64,000 nt of DNA from Devosia neptuniae (GTDB lineage: Bacteria > Pseudomonadota > Alphaproteobacteria > Rhizobiales > Devosiaceae): the NCBI RefSeq assembly GCF_025452235.1, contig NZ_CP104964.1:186001-250000 (forward strand), written 5' to 3'. The translations under genes were made by a program, and so were the position numbers. Below the pieces are notes generated by a model that saw only the letters and a list, made by a program, of their open reading frames with translations, was not told where the DNA came from and ran no database searches. Shown here one piece after another: positions 34,088 to 43,379 of the stretch (the first letter of the stretch is position 1; every line of letters begins with the position of its first letter).

Positions 34088-35235
34088 GCAAAGCTGCCCG
34101 CATTGTTGGGCGCGATCCGGCAGACGGGCAGGGGATCGCCATAGAATGCAGCGAGGGACGCATCGTCTCCATGGGTCCCACCGCAGTCGATGATGCGACG
34201 CCGTTCCTGTCCGCCGGATTCGTCGATCTTCAAGTGAATGGCTATGCCGGGCATGATCTGAACGCTGGCCTACCGAGTTTGCAAACGCTTGAGCAACTGG
34301 CGCGTCACCTGCTTGGGGCGGGTGTCACCTGCTTTGCGCCGACGCTTATCACCGCAAGCGAGCAATCCTTGTGCGAAGCCCTGAGTGCCGTTGCTGCGGC
34401 CAGGCGTGAAAGCCCCCTTCTGGCCGAGATGATCGCGTTCGTGCATGTCGAAGGACCCTCGCTCGACCCGGCAGATGGTCCGCGCGGTGCGCACCCGCTC
34501 GAGCATGTGCGCCCGCCGAGCATCGATGAATTCGCCCGATGGCAGAGCGCCGCCGAGGGCATGGTCGGGCTGGTGACTTTGTCGCCGCATTATGCGGAGG
34601 CGCGAGCCTATGTCGAGGCACTGTCCGCCCAGGGCGTGCTGGTGTCGATTGGCCATACCGGCGCCACACCGGAGCAGATCACTGCGGCGGTGGACGCAGG
34701 GGCGAGCCTGTCGACCCATCTCGGCAATGGCGCTGCCAGCATGCTGCCACGTCACCCCAACTTTATCTGGACGCAACTATCAGACGATCGACTGACGGCC
34801 AGTTTCATTGCTGACGGGCATCATTTACCCGCATCAACGCTCAAGGCCATGCTGCGGGCCAAGACATTGGACAAATCGATACTGGTTTCTGACGCAGCCG
34901 CTTTGGGTGGGCAGCCGCCGGGGCGCTATCGAAGCGCCATTGGCGGGGACGTGGACGTGTCTGCGGATGGGCGGCTCAGCGTTGCCGACACGCCTTATCT
35001 GGCGGGGGCAGGGCATTTGCTGGACCGCAATATCGCCTACGCCATCAAGGCGGGGGAAATTTCGTTGGCGCAGGCGTTGAATTTGGCGACCTGCAATCCG
35101 GGACGTTTCGTGGGCGGCAGGGGTGTGCTCGCTCCGGGTCAGCGCGCCGATATCACGCTGTTTTCCTGGGCGCCGGGCGACGAAAAGTTGACGATTGAAG
35201 ACGTTTTCTTGGGCGGCGAGAGGGTTTTGGCATGA
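34084..35235 (+). CDS. nagA: N-acetylglucosamine-6-phosphate deacetylase
   Basis: 383-residue amidohydrolase-fold enzyme that removes the acetyl group from GlcNAc-6-phosphate, feeding NagB. Family marks: SAGFVDLQVNGYAGHDLN, GVTCFAPTLIT, the metal-ligand regions HVEGPSLDP, SIGHTGATPEQI and THLGNGA, and the catalytic Asp in VSDAAALGG. Start is the GTG at 34084, overlapping the SIS gene stop. It is followed by a 4-bp overlap with the ceramidase-like gene. Confidence 0.92.
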   Translation: MSKAARIVGRDPADGQGIAIECSEGRIVSMGPTAVDDATPFLSAGFVDLQVNGYAGHDLNAGLPSLQTLEQLARHLLGAGVTCFAPTLITASEQSLCEALSAVAAARRESPLLAEMIAFVHVEGPSLDPADGPRGAHPLEHVRPPSIDEFARWQSAAEGMVGLVTLSPHYAEARAYVEALSAQGVLVSIGHTGATPEQITAAVDAGASLSTHLGNGAASMLPRHPNFIWTQLSDDRLTASFIADGHHLPASTLKAMLRAKTLDKSILVSDAAALGGQPPGRYRSAIGGDVDVSADGRLSVADTPYLAGAGHLLDRNIAYAIKAGEISLAQALNLATCNPGRFVGGRGVLAPGQRADITLFSWAPGDEKLTIEDVFLGGERVLA

Positions 35236-36503
35236 TCCGTGCTGGGGCGGCGAGTGTCGACATAACGCCAGCAGCGGGGCTGCATTTGGCGGGCTTTGCG
35301 GCGCGGACGATGCCGGCGACGGGCACGCATGACCCGCTCACGGCGCGGGCAATCGTAGTCGAGGATACAGCGGTCGTGGTCCTCGACGTGATCGGCTTGC
35401 ACGAGGATATGACGGCCCGGATCCGCCAACGCAGTCCACTGCCGGACGACAGAATCATCGTGGCGGCCACGCATACCCATGGTGCGCCGGTATCCATGAA
35501 GGGGCGATTGGGCCGGACCAGCGATCCTGCATTCCTGCAGCACATCGAAGACGGTGCTGTCGAGGCGCTGCGACTGGCCTATGCAAACAGGCGACCCGCG
35601 ACAATTGCCGCGGGCATGGGCGGAGATTCCGCTGTAGCCTGGAACCGGCGCCACGTTGATGGTCCCTTAGACCGATCCGTACCAATGATCCGCATTCGCG
35701 ATGCAGACGGGCGCTACATTGCAGTGATGGCGTCCTATGCCTGCCATCCAGTGGTGCTGGCCGCGGACAATCTTCTTATGACAGCGGACTATCCATTCTA
35801 TGTTCGCCAGGCGCTGGAGACCGCGCATCCCGGGGCAGTTGCGCTGTTTCTCACCGGCTGCGCCGGCGATGCCAATACCGGCCACACGGCCCAGGCATCC
35901 TGGACTCTGGCGGCCAACAGCGCCCGCACCTTTGCCACGGCGCAGCGTCTGGGGGAGCGCATCGCCGCAGCGGCACTTGAAGCCGGCGAGCAAGCCGCGA
36001 CCGACATCGTCCGCGCTGCGCATCGTGAGTTGGAGCTGGCATTGACGCGCCTCGAAGCAGCGCCCCTGCCGGTCCTGGCTGCTCGTTGGCGCCTCGAACA
36101 ACAAACGGCCGAACCGGTGCGGGCCACTCTGCTCAGGCACTGGATCGAGTGGGCGGAACGCAATCGCGATGTGGTGCCGGGTACCTGGCGCGCCCGGGTC
36201 AGCCTGCTCGATTGGGGCGGCATTCCCATCGTGGCCATGCCAGGGGAAATCTTCAGCGAGACGGGTCTGTCGGTGCGTAGCGCCTGTGGGGGGCGGCCGG
36301 CATTCGTGCTCGCCTACGCCGAGGGCACGCCCGGCTACATCCCACCGCGCAGCGAGTTTGCGTTCGGCGGCTATGAGGTGGATGAGGCGCATCGTTTCAT
36401 CGGCATGCCAGGTACTTTTGCCCCCGGTTCAGCCGAGGCGCTGGCGGAAGCCGCGCATTCGCTGCTTCGTGAACGCCACTTGACAGCGCAACCGGTTGCA
36501 TAA
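35232..36503 (+). CDS. Neutral/alkaline ceramidase-like hydrolase
   Basis: 423 residues. The start (AGAASVDITPAAGLHLAGFA) and the putative zinc-site motifs AATHTHGAP, YACHPVVL and TGCAGDANTG match the neutral ceramidase family, zinc amidases that cut N-acyl bonds. No signal peptide is present, so it works in the cytoplasm. Members in catabolic operons are of unknown substrate. Its place directly after nagA suggests it removes an acyl group other than acetyl from an amino sugar. The last codons also contain the second LacI operator. Confidence 0.8.
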   Translation: MIRAGAASVDITPAAGLHLAGFAARTMPATGTHDPLTARAIVVEDTAVVVLDVIGLHEDMTARIRQRSPLPDDRIIVAATHTHGAPVSMKGRLGRTSDPAFLQHIEDGAVEALRLAYANRRPATIAAGMGGDSAVAWNRRHVDGPLDRSVPMIRIRDADGRYIAVMASYACHPVVLAADNLLMTADYPFYVRQALETAHPGAVALFLTGCAGDANTGHTAQASWTLAANSARTFATAQRLGERIAAAALEAGEQAATDIVRAAHRELELALTRLEAAPLPVLAARWRLEQQTAEPVRATLLRHWIEWAERNRDVVPGTWRARVSLLDWGGIPIVAMPGEIFSETGLSVRSACGGRPAFVLAYAEGTPGYIPPRSEFAFGGYEVDEAHRFIGMPGTFAPGSAEALAEAAHSLLRERHLTAQPVA

Positions 36504-36508
36504 CAAAC
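36480..36508 (+). promoter_or_regulatory. Second LacI operator, overlapping a gene end
   Basis: TTGACA (36480-36485) followed by GCAACCGGTTGC (36488-36499, perfect; the outer pair differs from the first operator by one base). The site codes for the last residues of the ceramidase-like protein (TAQPVA) and its stop codon. It probably drives and represses a separate transcript beginning before the substrate-binding protein gene. Confidence 0.7.
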
Positions 36509-36555
36509 TCTCGTCATCGCCTGTGTAGGGAACGAGCGAAACAAGGGGAACTTTC

Positions 36556-37872
36556 ATGACAAGCGTATCGAAGCTACGCCGCCATTTGCCGGCGAGTGCA
36601 CTCCGGCTAGCACTGCTCGGGTCAGTGATGGGCATTGCCGCAGTCGCTGCGGCGCCCGCCGTCAGCGCCCAGGAAATCCGCGTCTGGAGTGGCTATCCGG
36701 AATTGGCGCCGTTCTATGAGCATGTCGCCGAAGGCATGAAGGCACAACACCCCGATCTCAGCGTCAAGGTGGAAGCCATCGCGCTGCGCGAGCACGAAAA
36801 GCGCCTGGCGCTGGGACTGACATCGGGCGAGGCCGCTGAGGTCATCGAGCTCGGCACCTCCACTGCAACGCGCTATCTGGAGAATGGGCTGTTCAACGCC
36901 GCTCCCGACGATATTGCGGCTTTCGTGCAGGATCCCGCCAATTTCAACGACTTCTTCCGCGACTCCGCCAGCTATGACGGCACCGTCTATGGACTGCCGC
37001 TCTTCCGTGGTCAGAGCGCCCTCTACTACAACACCGAAATGTTCGAGGCGGCCGGTCTGACCGAACCACCGACCGACATGGCTGACTACACGAAATACGC
37101 CGAGGCGCTGACCCAACGGGACGCCAATGGTGCCCCCACCGTGTCCGGCTGGAGCCTGCGTCTGTCCGGCGGTGGCCAGGGCATTGCCGAAAAGTTCTGG
37201 ATCAATATGTTCCAGTACGGCGAGAGCTTGGTCGAGCAGGATGCCGCGGGTAAGTGGAAGGCTGACTTTGCCAACGAGCAAGGCCGCGCGGCGCTCAAGC
37301 AATATCTGGAGAATGTTCATACGCTCAAGACCGTAACGATCGAAATGCCGGCCGATGCCGAGGCATTCGAGCGTGAGCAGACCGCGATGTTCATCCGTGA
37401 ATCCTGGGTCATCGGCGATATCGCTGCCAAGGCACCGGACCTCTCCTATGCCACGGCCACGCTGCCGCGCGGCTCGATCGTGGCGCCTGTATCGCTGTGG
37501 ATCAGCGGCGAGGGCGCGGAGGCGGAAGCCGCATGGGCCTTTGCGCAGGCCGCCAACGAGCCCGACAACCTGCTGTGGCTTCTGGACAATGTGGGCTGGC
37601 TGCCGAACCGTTCCGGCCTGGACTACAGCGCGATCCTCAAGGCCAAGCCGGCTTTGGCGGCGTTCGTCGATTATCCGGACACCTACGAGTTCTTCTCATT
37701 GCCCAATATCGGTCCGGTGGAAGAAATCCTCACCCGGACCGCGGCGCGGCTGACCGAGGCATTCGCCAATCCCGCTCTGGCGAGCGATGATGCAGCGATC
37801 GACGCCGTGCTGGTCGCCATGCAGGACGAGATCAACGCCCTGCTGCAACGTGAAGGGCTGCTGGCGGAATAA
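36556..37872 (+). CDS. ABC transporter sugar-binding protein
   Basis: 438 residues, family 1 extracellular solute-binding protein. The signal peptide ends at AVSAQE (about residue 38). QEIRVWSGYPELAPFYEHVA starts the mature fold, and YGLPLFRGQSALYYNTEMFE is typical of the hinge region. Start after AAGGGGAACTTTC. It delivers a sugar, probably an N-acylated amino sugar or oligosaccharide, to the following permeases. Confidence 0.92.
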   Translation: MTSVSKLRRHLPASALRLALLGSVMGIAAVAAAPAVSAQEIRVWSGYPELAPFYEHVAEGMKAQHPDLSVKVEAIALREHEKRLALGLTSGEAAEVIELGTSTATRYLENGLFNAAPDDIAAFVQDPANFNDFFRDSASYDGTVYGLPLFRGQSALYYNTEMFEAAGLTEPPTDMADYTKYAEALTQRDANGAPTVSGWSLRLSGGGQGIAEKFWINMFQYGESLVEQDAAGKWKADFANEQGRAALKQYLENVHTLKTVTIEMPADAEAFEREQTAMFIRESWVIGDIAAKAPDLSYATATLPRGSIVAPVSLWISGEGAEAEAAWAFAQAANEPDNLLWLLDNVGWLPNRSGLDYSAILKAKPALAAFVDYPDTYEFFSLPNIGPVEEILTRTAARLTEAFANPALASDDAAIDAVLVAMQDEINALLQREGLLAE

Positions 37873-37941
37873 ACCAGAGCTCCATGTGCCAACCTGCCTG
37901 GGATGGCCTCGGCCTCCCAGGCTCCATCAGCGGAGAATGCA

Positions 37942-38829
37942 ATGCTGCGGCGCAAGAGATGGCTCTTTGCGATCCTCGCCATCCTGCCCACGCTGGCGCT
38001 CTTTGCCTGGCTGCGCATGTATCCCATTTTTGAGACCCTGCGGCTGAGCCTGCATAAATGGGACATTCTCTCCAAGAACAAGCCCTTCATCGGCCTGGCC
38101 AATTTCCAGGAGCTGATGAGCGACCGCCTGTTTCACGAAGCACTGCTGAACACCACCATCATTGCCTTCGGCGTGCTGATCATCACCATCCCCACCGCGA
38201 TGGTGCTGGCGGCGATGATCCACTACCGGACGCGTTCGCGGGCATCGGGCTTTTACGAGACGGCTATCTTCCTGCCGCATGTGGTGTCGCTGGTGCCCGC
38301 AGCCATGGCCTGGAAATGGATTTTCGACGCCCGGCTTGGGCCGCTGAACGCCGTGCTGACCTTTTTCGGTTTCGAGCCTCAGGCCTGGCTGTTTGATCCG
38401 ACCCTTTCGGTGATTAGCGTCATCGTGCTGTGTTCGTGGCAGGCGCTCGGTTATGCAGTGTTGATCTATCTCGTGGGCTTCAAGAGCCTGCCGGTATCCC
38501 TGTTCGAGGCCGCCAAGCTGGATGGCGCATCAGGTCCACAATCATTCTGGTTCCTGTCCATGCCGATGCTCAAGCCCATCACGCTATACGTGTCGGTGGT
38601 GACCCTGGTGTCCGGGTTCAACGTCTATGCCCAGGCCTTCGTGCTGGCCTCGGACGCACAGGGCGCGCCGGGCCGGCAGGTGCGCGTGCTGGTGCTCGAC
38701 ATGCTGGAAAACAGCTTCCGCAATTACCGCGTCGGCTATGCCGCGTCCGAGGCGGTGGTCCTCCTCGTTATCGTGCTGGTGCTGACGCTCATCCAGTTCT
38801 CCCTGTTGCGGGAAAGGGGGCGCGCATGA
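37942..38829 (+). CDS. ABC sugar transporter permease, first subunit
   Basis: 295 residues from the ATG at 37942 with GGAG upstream (another ATG at 37903 has no ribosome site). Six membrane segments, with the cytoplasmic EAA loop FEAAKLDGASGPQSFWFLSM that docks the ATPase. MalF/UgpA type. It overlaps the second permease gene by ATGA. Confidence 0.9.
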   Translation: MLRRKRWLFAILAILPTLALFAWLRMYPIFETLRLSLHKWDILSKNKPFIGLANFQELMSDRLFHEALLNTTIIAFGVLIITIPTAMVLAAMIHYRTRSRASGFYETAIFLPHVVSLVPAAMAWKWIFDARLGPLNAVLTFFGFEPQAWLFDPTLSVISVIVLCSWQALGYAVLIYLVGFKSLPVSLFEAAKLDGASGPQSFWFLSMPMLKPITLYVSVVTLVSGFNVYAQAFVLASDAQGAPGRQVRVLVLDMLENSFRNYRVGYAASEAVVLLVIVLVLTLIQFSLLRERGRA

Positions 38830-39692
38830 GTGCCAATCCTTCGACCCAAAGCGGCAAGCGCCGCCGCATGCGCAAGCTGCTCGTCGATCGCAGCATCGAC
38901 CTCATATTGCTGGTGTTCAGCCTGCTGATGCTGCTCCCGTTGGTGTTTCTTGTCTCCAATGGCTTCAAGACGCCCCAAGAAATGCTCGCCTGGCCGCCCA
39001 CCATTATTCCGGCCAACCCCACGATCGACAATTTCGCGGCCGTCCTGCAGGACACCCCGCTATTGCGCTGGATCTTCAACAGCATCCTGTTCGCGGTGCT
39101 GTCGACCCTGGCGATCCTGGCGACCTCCTCTATCGCCGGGTACATCCTCGCCAAGTTCCGTTATCGCTCGCTCAACGTGATCTTCGCCCTGGTGCTGGCG
39201 ACCGCCATCGTGCCGTTCGAAGTCTACATGATCCCGCTCTATTTCCAGGCCCAAAGCATGGGCATCCTCAACAGCATCTGGGGATTGCTGCTCGGCTATC
39301 TGGTCATGAGTTTTGGCATCTTTCTGATCCGGCAGAACGTCATCCATTCCATTCCCGACGAACTGCTGGAAGCCGCGCGCATCGACGGTGCGGGTGAGCT
39401 CTGGATATTCTTCCGCATCGTCTTGCCGCTGCTGCGCGGTGCCCTCGGGGCGCTTGGCGTGTTGGCGTTCTTCCAGGCCTGGACCGCCTTTGCCTGGCCG
39501 ATGATCGTCGCCACCAATCGCGAGGCCTATACGATCGAGGTGGGGCTGGCCCTGTTCCAGACCGGGTTCACCGTCGATCTGGGCCGCCTCAGCGCCGCAT
39601 CGGCACTGGTGCTCATTCCCTCGATCAGCCTCTTCGTCATCCTGCGCCGCAACTTCGTTCAGGGCGTCGCCAGTACCGGGCTCAAGGAATGA
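38826..39692 (+). CDS. ABC sugar transporter permease, second subunit
   Basis: 288 residues, six membrane segments, MalG/UgpE type. The EAA loop is LLEAARIDGAGELWIFFRIV. Start at the ATG 38826 inside the previous stop. Basic N-terminus (SGKRRRMRKLL) fits the inside-positive rule. It overlaps the epimerase-like gene by 4 bp. Confidence 0.92.
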   Translation: MSANPSTQSGKRRRMRKLLVDRSIDLILLVFSLLMLLPLVFLVSNGFKTPQEMLAWPPTIIPANPTIDNFAAVLQDTPLLRWIFNSILFAVLSTLAILATSSIAGYILAKFRYRSLNVIFALVLATAIVPFEVYMIPLYFQAQSMGILNSIWGLLLGYLVMSFGIFLIRQNVIHSIPDELLEAARIDGAGELWIFFRIVLPLLRGALGALGVLAFFQAWTAFAWPMIVATNREAYTIEVGLALFQTGFTVDLGRLSAASALVLIPSISLFVILRRNFVQGVASTGLKE

Positions 39693-40936
39693 GCGATCCG
39701 GCAAGCTTCATCGGCCAGGCAACGCAGACTTATGCCGATACCAATGCGACAAGCCTGCGCTGGCTGCTGGCCCGGCCCTTGCTGGGCCCGGGCTTTCTGA
39801 ACAGCAAGCAGAACAGCATCACCCTGGCTGACTATGGCCCGGACGATGGTCTGCGCGGCCCTCAGTTCACTTATGGCTGGATTCAGGGCCGGGGCCTCGA
39901 AGCACTGGTGACGCATGCCGCGTTCTTCGCGGCGTCTGACCCCCAATTGGCCGCGTCCATCGATGCGGCAGCACGACCGCTCTACGGCATTCTGCAACAG
40001 CTCTGGTCAGCGCATGGCCATGCCTATTTCTGTTACGACACCAACCTCGAGCCGGTTGTCGCCGGACCAGATGGCGCCACTGCGCCGCAGGCCCGGCCGG
40101 CAGAAATCTACACCTATTCCGATATCTTCGTTCTCAAGGGCCTGATTTCTGCCGCAGCCCGCTATGACAGGCCGAGCCTTGATCACTACCTCGCCCAGCT
40201 TCCCGCGCTCATCGACGCCATTGAAGGCGGGCGGTTTCAGATGGACGAGCGGCAGGCGCTCTCGGCCGACACTGCCGGCAACCAGCCCGCCGATTTCGGC
40301 CCGCGCATGATCCTGCTCGGCGCTGCCGGCATGCTCAAGCGCATCAGCCGGCCCGACACTGCCCGCTTTGCCGATCGCTTCATCGCCCACGTCCTTGAGC
40401 ACTATCTCGATCCCGCTTCGGGCCTGTTGCGCAACGTACCTGGATCGGATGCCTGCAATGTTGGGCACGGCATCGAATTTGTCGGCTTTGCCCTCGACCA
40501 TCTGCCCCCCGATGCCAATCCGGCCCTGATCGAACACCTGCAGGCTATTCTCATCGCCTCGTTTAAGGCCGGCTTCCATGGACCGGGCGTGGCACTCACG
40601 GTTTCTGTCGCGACAGGTGAGCCGACCAGTCGCTACTGCCCGTGGTGGTCACTGCCCGAAACCATCCGCAGTGCCGCCTTGTGCCATGAGCGCACCGGCA
40701 ACGCGCTCGTGCTCGATATCTGGCGCACGGCGCATGCGGCATTTTTCGATACCTATTGGCGCGGCGAGCCGGCAATCGCCTATCAAACGATGACAGGGGA
40801 GGGCCCCGTCGACTTCGTTCCGGCCACCCCCGACCTTGACCCCGGCTACCACACCGGCCTCAGCCTTCTGGCGGCCGTGGAAGCAGCCGCTCGCATGGGC
40901 GCGAACAGGGCCCCCAAAACCAGCACAGGTGCATAA
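39689..40936 (+). CDS. N-acylglucosamine 2-epimerase family protein
   Basis: 415 residues with the alpha/alpha barrel of the AGE/cellobiose-2-epimerase superfamily. Candidate catalytic positions are the His of GHGIEFVGFAL, the Glu of WSLPETIRSAA and the His of DPGYHTGLS, which correspond in order to the family's His-Glu-His set. It may epimerise an N-acyl amino sugar (for example to a mannosamine form) or isomerise a sugar before or after cleavage. It is placed between the permease and ATPase genes, so it is tied to this uptake system. Confidence 0.75.
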   Translation: MSDPASFIGQATQTYADTNATSLRWLLARPLLGPGFLNSKQNSITLADYGPDDGLRGPQFTYGWIQGRGLEALVTHAAFFAASDPQLAASIDAAARPLYGILQQLWSAHGHAYFCYDTNLEPVVAGPDGATAPQARPAEIYTYSDIFVLKGLISAAARYDRPSLDHYLAQLPALIDAIEGGRFQMDERQALSADTAGNQPADFGPRMILLGAAGMLKRISRPDTARFADRFIAHVLEHYLDPASGLLRNVPGSDACNVGHGIEFVGFALDHLPPDANPALIEHLQAILIASFKAGFHGPGVALTVSVATGEPTSRYCPWWSLPETIRSAALCHERTGNALVLDIWRTAHAAFFDTYWRGEPAIAYQTMTGEGPVDFVPATPDLDPGYHTGLSLLAAVEAAARMGANRAPKTSTGA

Positions 40937-42037
40937 ATGGCTGCCGTAGAAATCACCAACGTAGCCAAGTCCTTTGGCCCCACGGACATCATCCGCAACA
41001 TCAATGTCGAAGTGCCTGATGGCGCTTTCGTGGTGTTGGTGGGTCCCTCGGGCTGCGGAAAATCGACCCTGCTGCGCATGATTGCGGGGCTCGAAGACAT
41101 CGACAAGGGCGAAATTTCCATCGGCGGTCGGGTCATCAACGACGTCGAGCCCAAGCACCGTGACATCGCCATGGTGTTCCAGAATTATGCACTCTATCCG
41201 CACATGACCATCGCCGAGAATATGGGCTTCTCGCTACGCTTGGCTAAGCAGTCCAAGGCCGAAATCAACCAACGGGTCGGCGAGGCTGCGCGCATTCTGG
41301 GCCTCACTGATTATCTCCAGCGCTTCCCCAAGCAATTGTCCGGTGGCCAGCGCCAGCGCGTTGCCATGGGTCGCGCCATCGTGCGCCAGCCACAGGTGTT
41401 CCTGTTCGATGAACCCCTATCCAATCTCGATGCCAAGCTGCGGGTGCAGATGCGCGGCGAGCTCAAGGACATGCATGCTCGCTTCAAGACCACGACCATC
41501 TATGTGACCCACGACCAGATCGAAGCCATGACCATGGCGGACCTGATCGTGGTCATGCGCGACGGCGTCGTGGAGCAGATCGGCACGCCGCTCGATCTCT
41601 ACGACTTCCCGGCCAATATGTTCGTGGCCAGCTTCATCGGGTCGCCCGCCATGAATTTCCTCAAGGGCACCGTCCGCCAGCACCAGGGCCAGCAGATCTT
41701 CGAAACCGGCAGCGGCTTCCGTCTGCCCGTCCAGGCTGCTGCGGGAGCGCCTGAAGGCCTGACGGCAACACTGGGCATTCGGCCGGAACATCTGACGCTA
41801 TCAAACCCCGGAGAGGGGATTGGCGGCAGGATCACCACCATCGAACCGACGGGTTCGGAGACCTTTGTCGTGGTGCAATTGGGGGAGGACCGGATTTCGG
41901 CTTTGCTCCGCCAGCGGCTGACCGCGAGCGTTGGTGATGAATTGTGGCTGGCGCCACAACCAGATACGACACATTTATTCGACAGCGCCACCACCAGGCG
42001 ATTGGCCAGCACTGGCACGGTAACCGGCCGTGGCTGA
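40937..42037 (+). CDS. ABC sugar transporter ATPase (UgpC/MsmK type)
   Basis: 366 residues. Walker A GPSGCGKST (36-44), signature LSGGQRQR (134-141), Walker B VFLFDEP (154-160), and the C-terminal OB-fold TOBE domain (about 245-360) typical of sugar importers. It starts directly after the preceding stop codon. Powers the two permeases upstream. Overlaps the dehydrogenase gene by 8 bp. Confidence 0.93.
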   Translation: MAAVEITNVAKSFGPTDIIRNINVEVPDGAFVVLVGPSGCGKSTLLRMIAGLEDIDKGEISIGGRVINDVEPKHRDIAMVFQNYALYPHMTIAENMGFSLRLAKQSKAEINQRVGEAARILGLTDYLQRFPKQLSGGQRQRVAMGRAIVRQPQVFLFDEPLSNLDAKLRVQMRGELKDMHARFKTTTIYVTHDQIEAMTMADLIVVMRDGVVEQIGTPLDLYDFPANMFVASFIGSPAMNFLKGTVRQHQGQQIFETGSGFRLPVQAAAGAPEGLTATLGIRPEHLTLSNPGEGIGGRITTIEPTGSETFVVVQLGEDRISALLRQRLTASVGDELWLAPQPDTTHLFDSATTRRLASTGTVTGRG

Positions 42038-43073
42038 AAAACTCGGCATTGGCATCATTGGCCTGGGCATGGCGTCCCTGCCGCATGCACGCGCGCTATT
42101 GGCGCTACGCGATCGGATCGAAGCCCTCCACGCCTTCAGCCCTTCGCGCGAACGTCGCGACGCCTTCGCTGCGGCGCATGGTCTTCCAACAACGGACACG
42201 ATTGAAGCGATTTTCAACGATCGGCGTGTCGATGCCGTGCTGGTCCTGACCCCGCCCAATACGCATCTCGAAATCGTGCAAATGGCCGCTGCAGCCGGCA
42301 AGCATGTGCTGCTGGAAAAACCGATCGAGGTCAGCGTCGATCGAGCCGAGCAATTGGTGGATGTTGCCGATGCGGCGGGAATCATCCTTGGCATGGTGCT
42401 TCAAAACCGGTTCAGGCCCGCTGCCCTGAAACTCAAGACCATCATTGAACAGGACCGCCTCGGACAATTGGTCCAGGTGAGTGCCCGTACAAACTACTGG
42501 CGTCCTCAGAGCTATTATGACGAGCCCGGGCGCGGCACCTTGGCACGCGACGGCGGTGGCGTCCTGCTAACTCAGGCCATCCATAACCTTGACCTGATGG
42601 TCTCGCTCGTCGGCATGCCTGAAACGGTAACAGGCTTTGTTTCCACCAGCCCGGTCCACATCATGGAGGGAGAAGATGTGGCAGCGGCGACAATGCGTTT
42701 TCCCAATGGCGCCCTGGGCAGCATCACCGCCACCACCTGCGCCTTTCCTGGGCAGGCAGATGCCATAGAAATCACTGGAGTCGCAGGAAGCGCCACACTG
42801 GCGGGAACACACCTCACAGTACGGTCGCATGATGGCTCCAACATCGATTTTGAAGGCGCTGATGCTGGTTCCGGATCGGGGGCCGATCCAATGGAATTTT
42901 CCAGCCAGGCTCATCAAGCCCTAATTGAGGATTTTGCGGACGCGGTCGCCCGGTGCCGGAAACCGGTGGCCTGCGGGCGCGATGTCTTGGCGGTTCACAA
43001 TCTGATCGCCGCGATAATCGAGTCCCACGGCCTTCCGATCCAGCTCAAGCATGGTTTGTCGCCACGATCCTGA
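42030..43073 (+). CDS. Gfo/Idh/MocA family oxidoreductase
   Basis: 347 residues. The Rossmann motif GIGIIGLGMASLPHARALL is near 6-24, the conserved substrate/NAD element LEKPIEVSVDRAEQL follows near 93-108, and the C-terminal alpha/beta domain holds DGGGVLLTQAIHNLDLM. It starts at a GTG within the ATPase gene. It oxidises or reduces a sugar or aminosugar with NAD(P). As the last gene of the run, it could convert the 3- or 1-position of the imported sugar; not fixed. Confidence 0.88.
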   Translation: MAEKLGIGIIGLGMASLPHARALLALRDRIEALHAFSPSRERRDAFAAAHGLPTTDTIEAIFNDRRVDAVLVLTPPNTHLEIVQMAAAAGKHVLLEKPIEVSVDRAEQLVDVADAAGIILGMVLQNRFRPAALKLKTIIEQDRLGQLVQVSARTNYWRPQSYYDEPGRGTLARDGGGVLLTQAIHNLDLMVSLVGMPETVTGFVSTSPVHIMEGEDVAAATMRFPNGALGSITATTCAFPGQADAIEITGVAGSATLAGTHLTVRSHDGSNIDFEGADAGSGSGADPMEFSSQAHQALIEDFADAVARCRKPVACGRDVLAVHNLIAAIIESHGLPIQLKHGLSPRS

Positions 43074-43379
43074 CTATTGCGTCGCTGGCGCAAAATCGAC
43101 GGCGATTGAAAAAACCGCGTTAGGTAAGATAGCGCGAGCGCGCCATAGGTTCGGGCGACACGTTTTGTTAGTCGTAACGATTTCCGCCCGTCGCTAGCCA
43201 GACCGACAACACACGGGTGTCGGGACAGTAGCTACTCTTCTCGATCAGGTGGATGGCATGGCGGTACCCGCGGATTTCCAATTCTTCACCTCTGGAAAAG
43301 TTGCCGGCTCACGGAGATCTTGCCCTTTCGTTTATGCTTTGTTCTATGGTAGGCTGGGCGGCATAATGCGAGGATAATA
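43074..43379. other. Intergenic stretch, nothing recognised
   Basis: 306 bp between the amino-sugar operon and the DUF763 gene. No open frame with a ribosome site and no clear hairpin. The last 40 bp are AT-rich and probably contain the promoter of the next gene. Confidence 0.4.
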
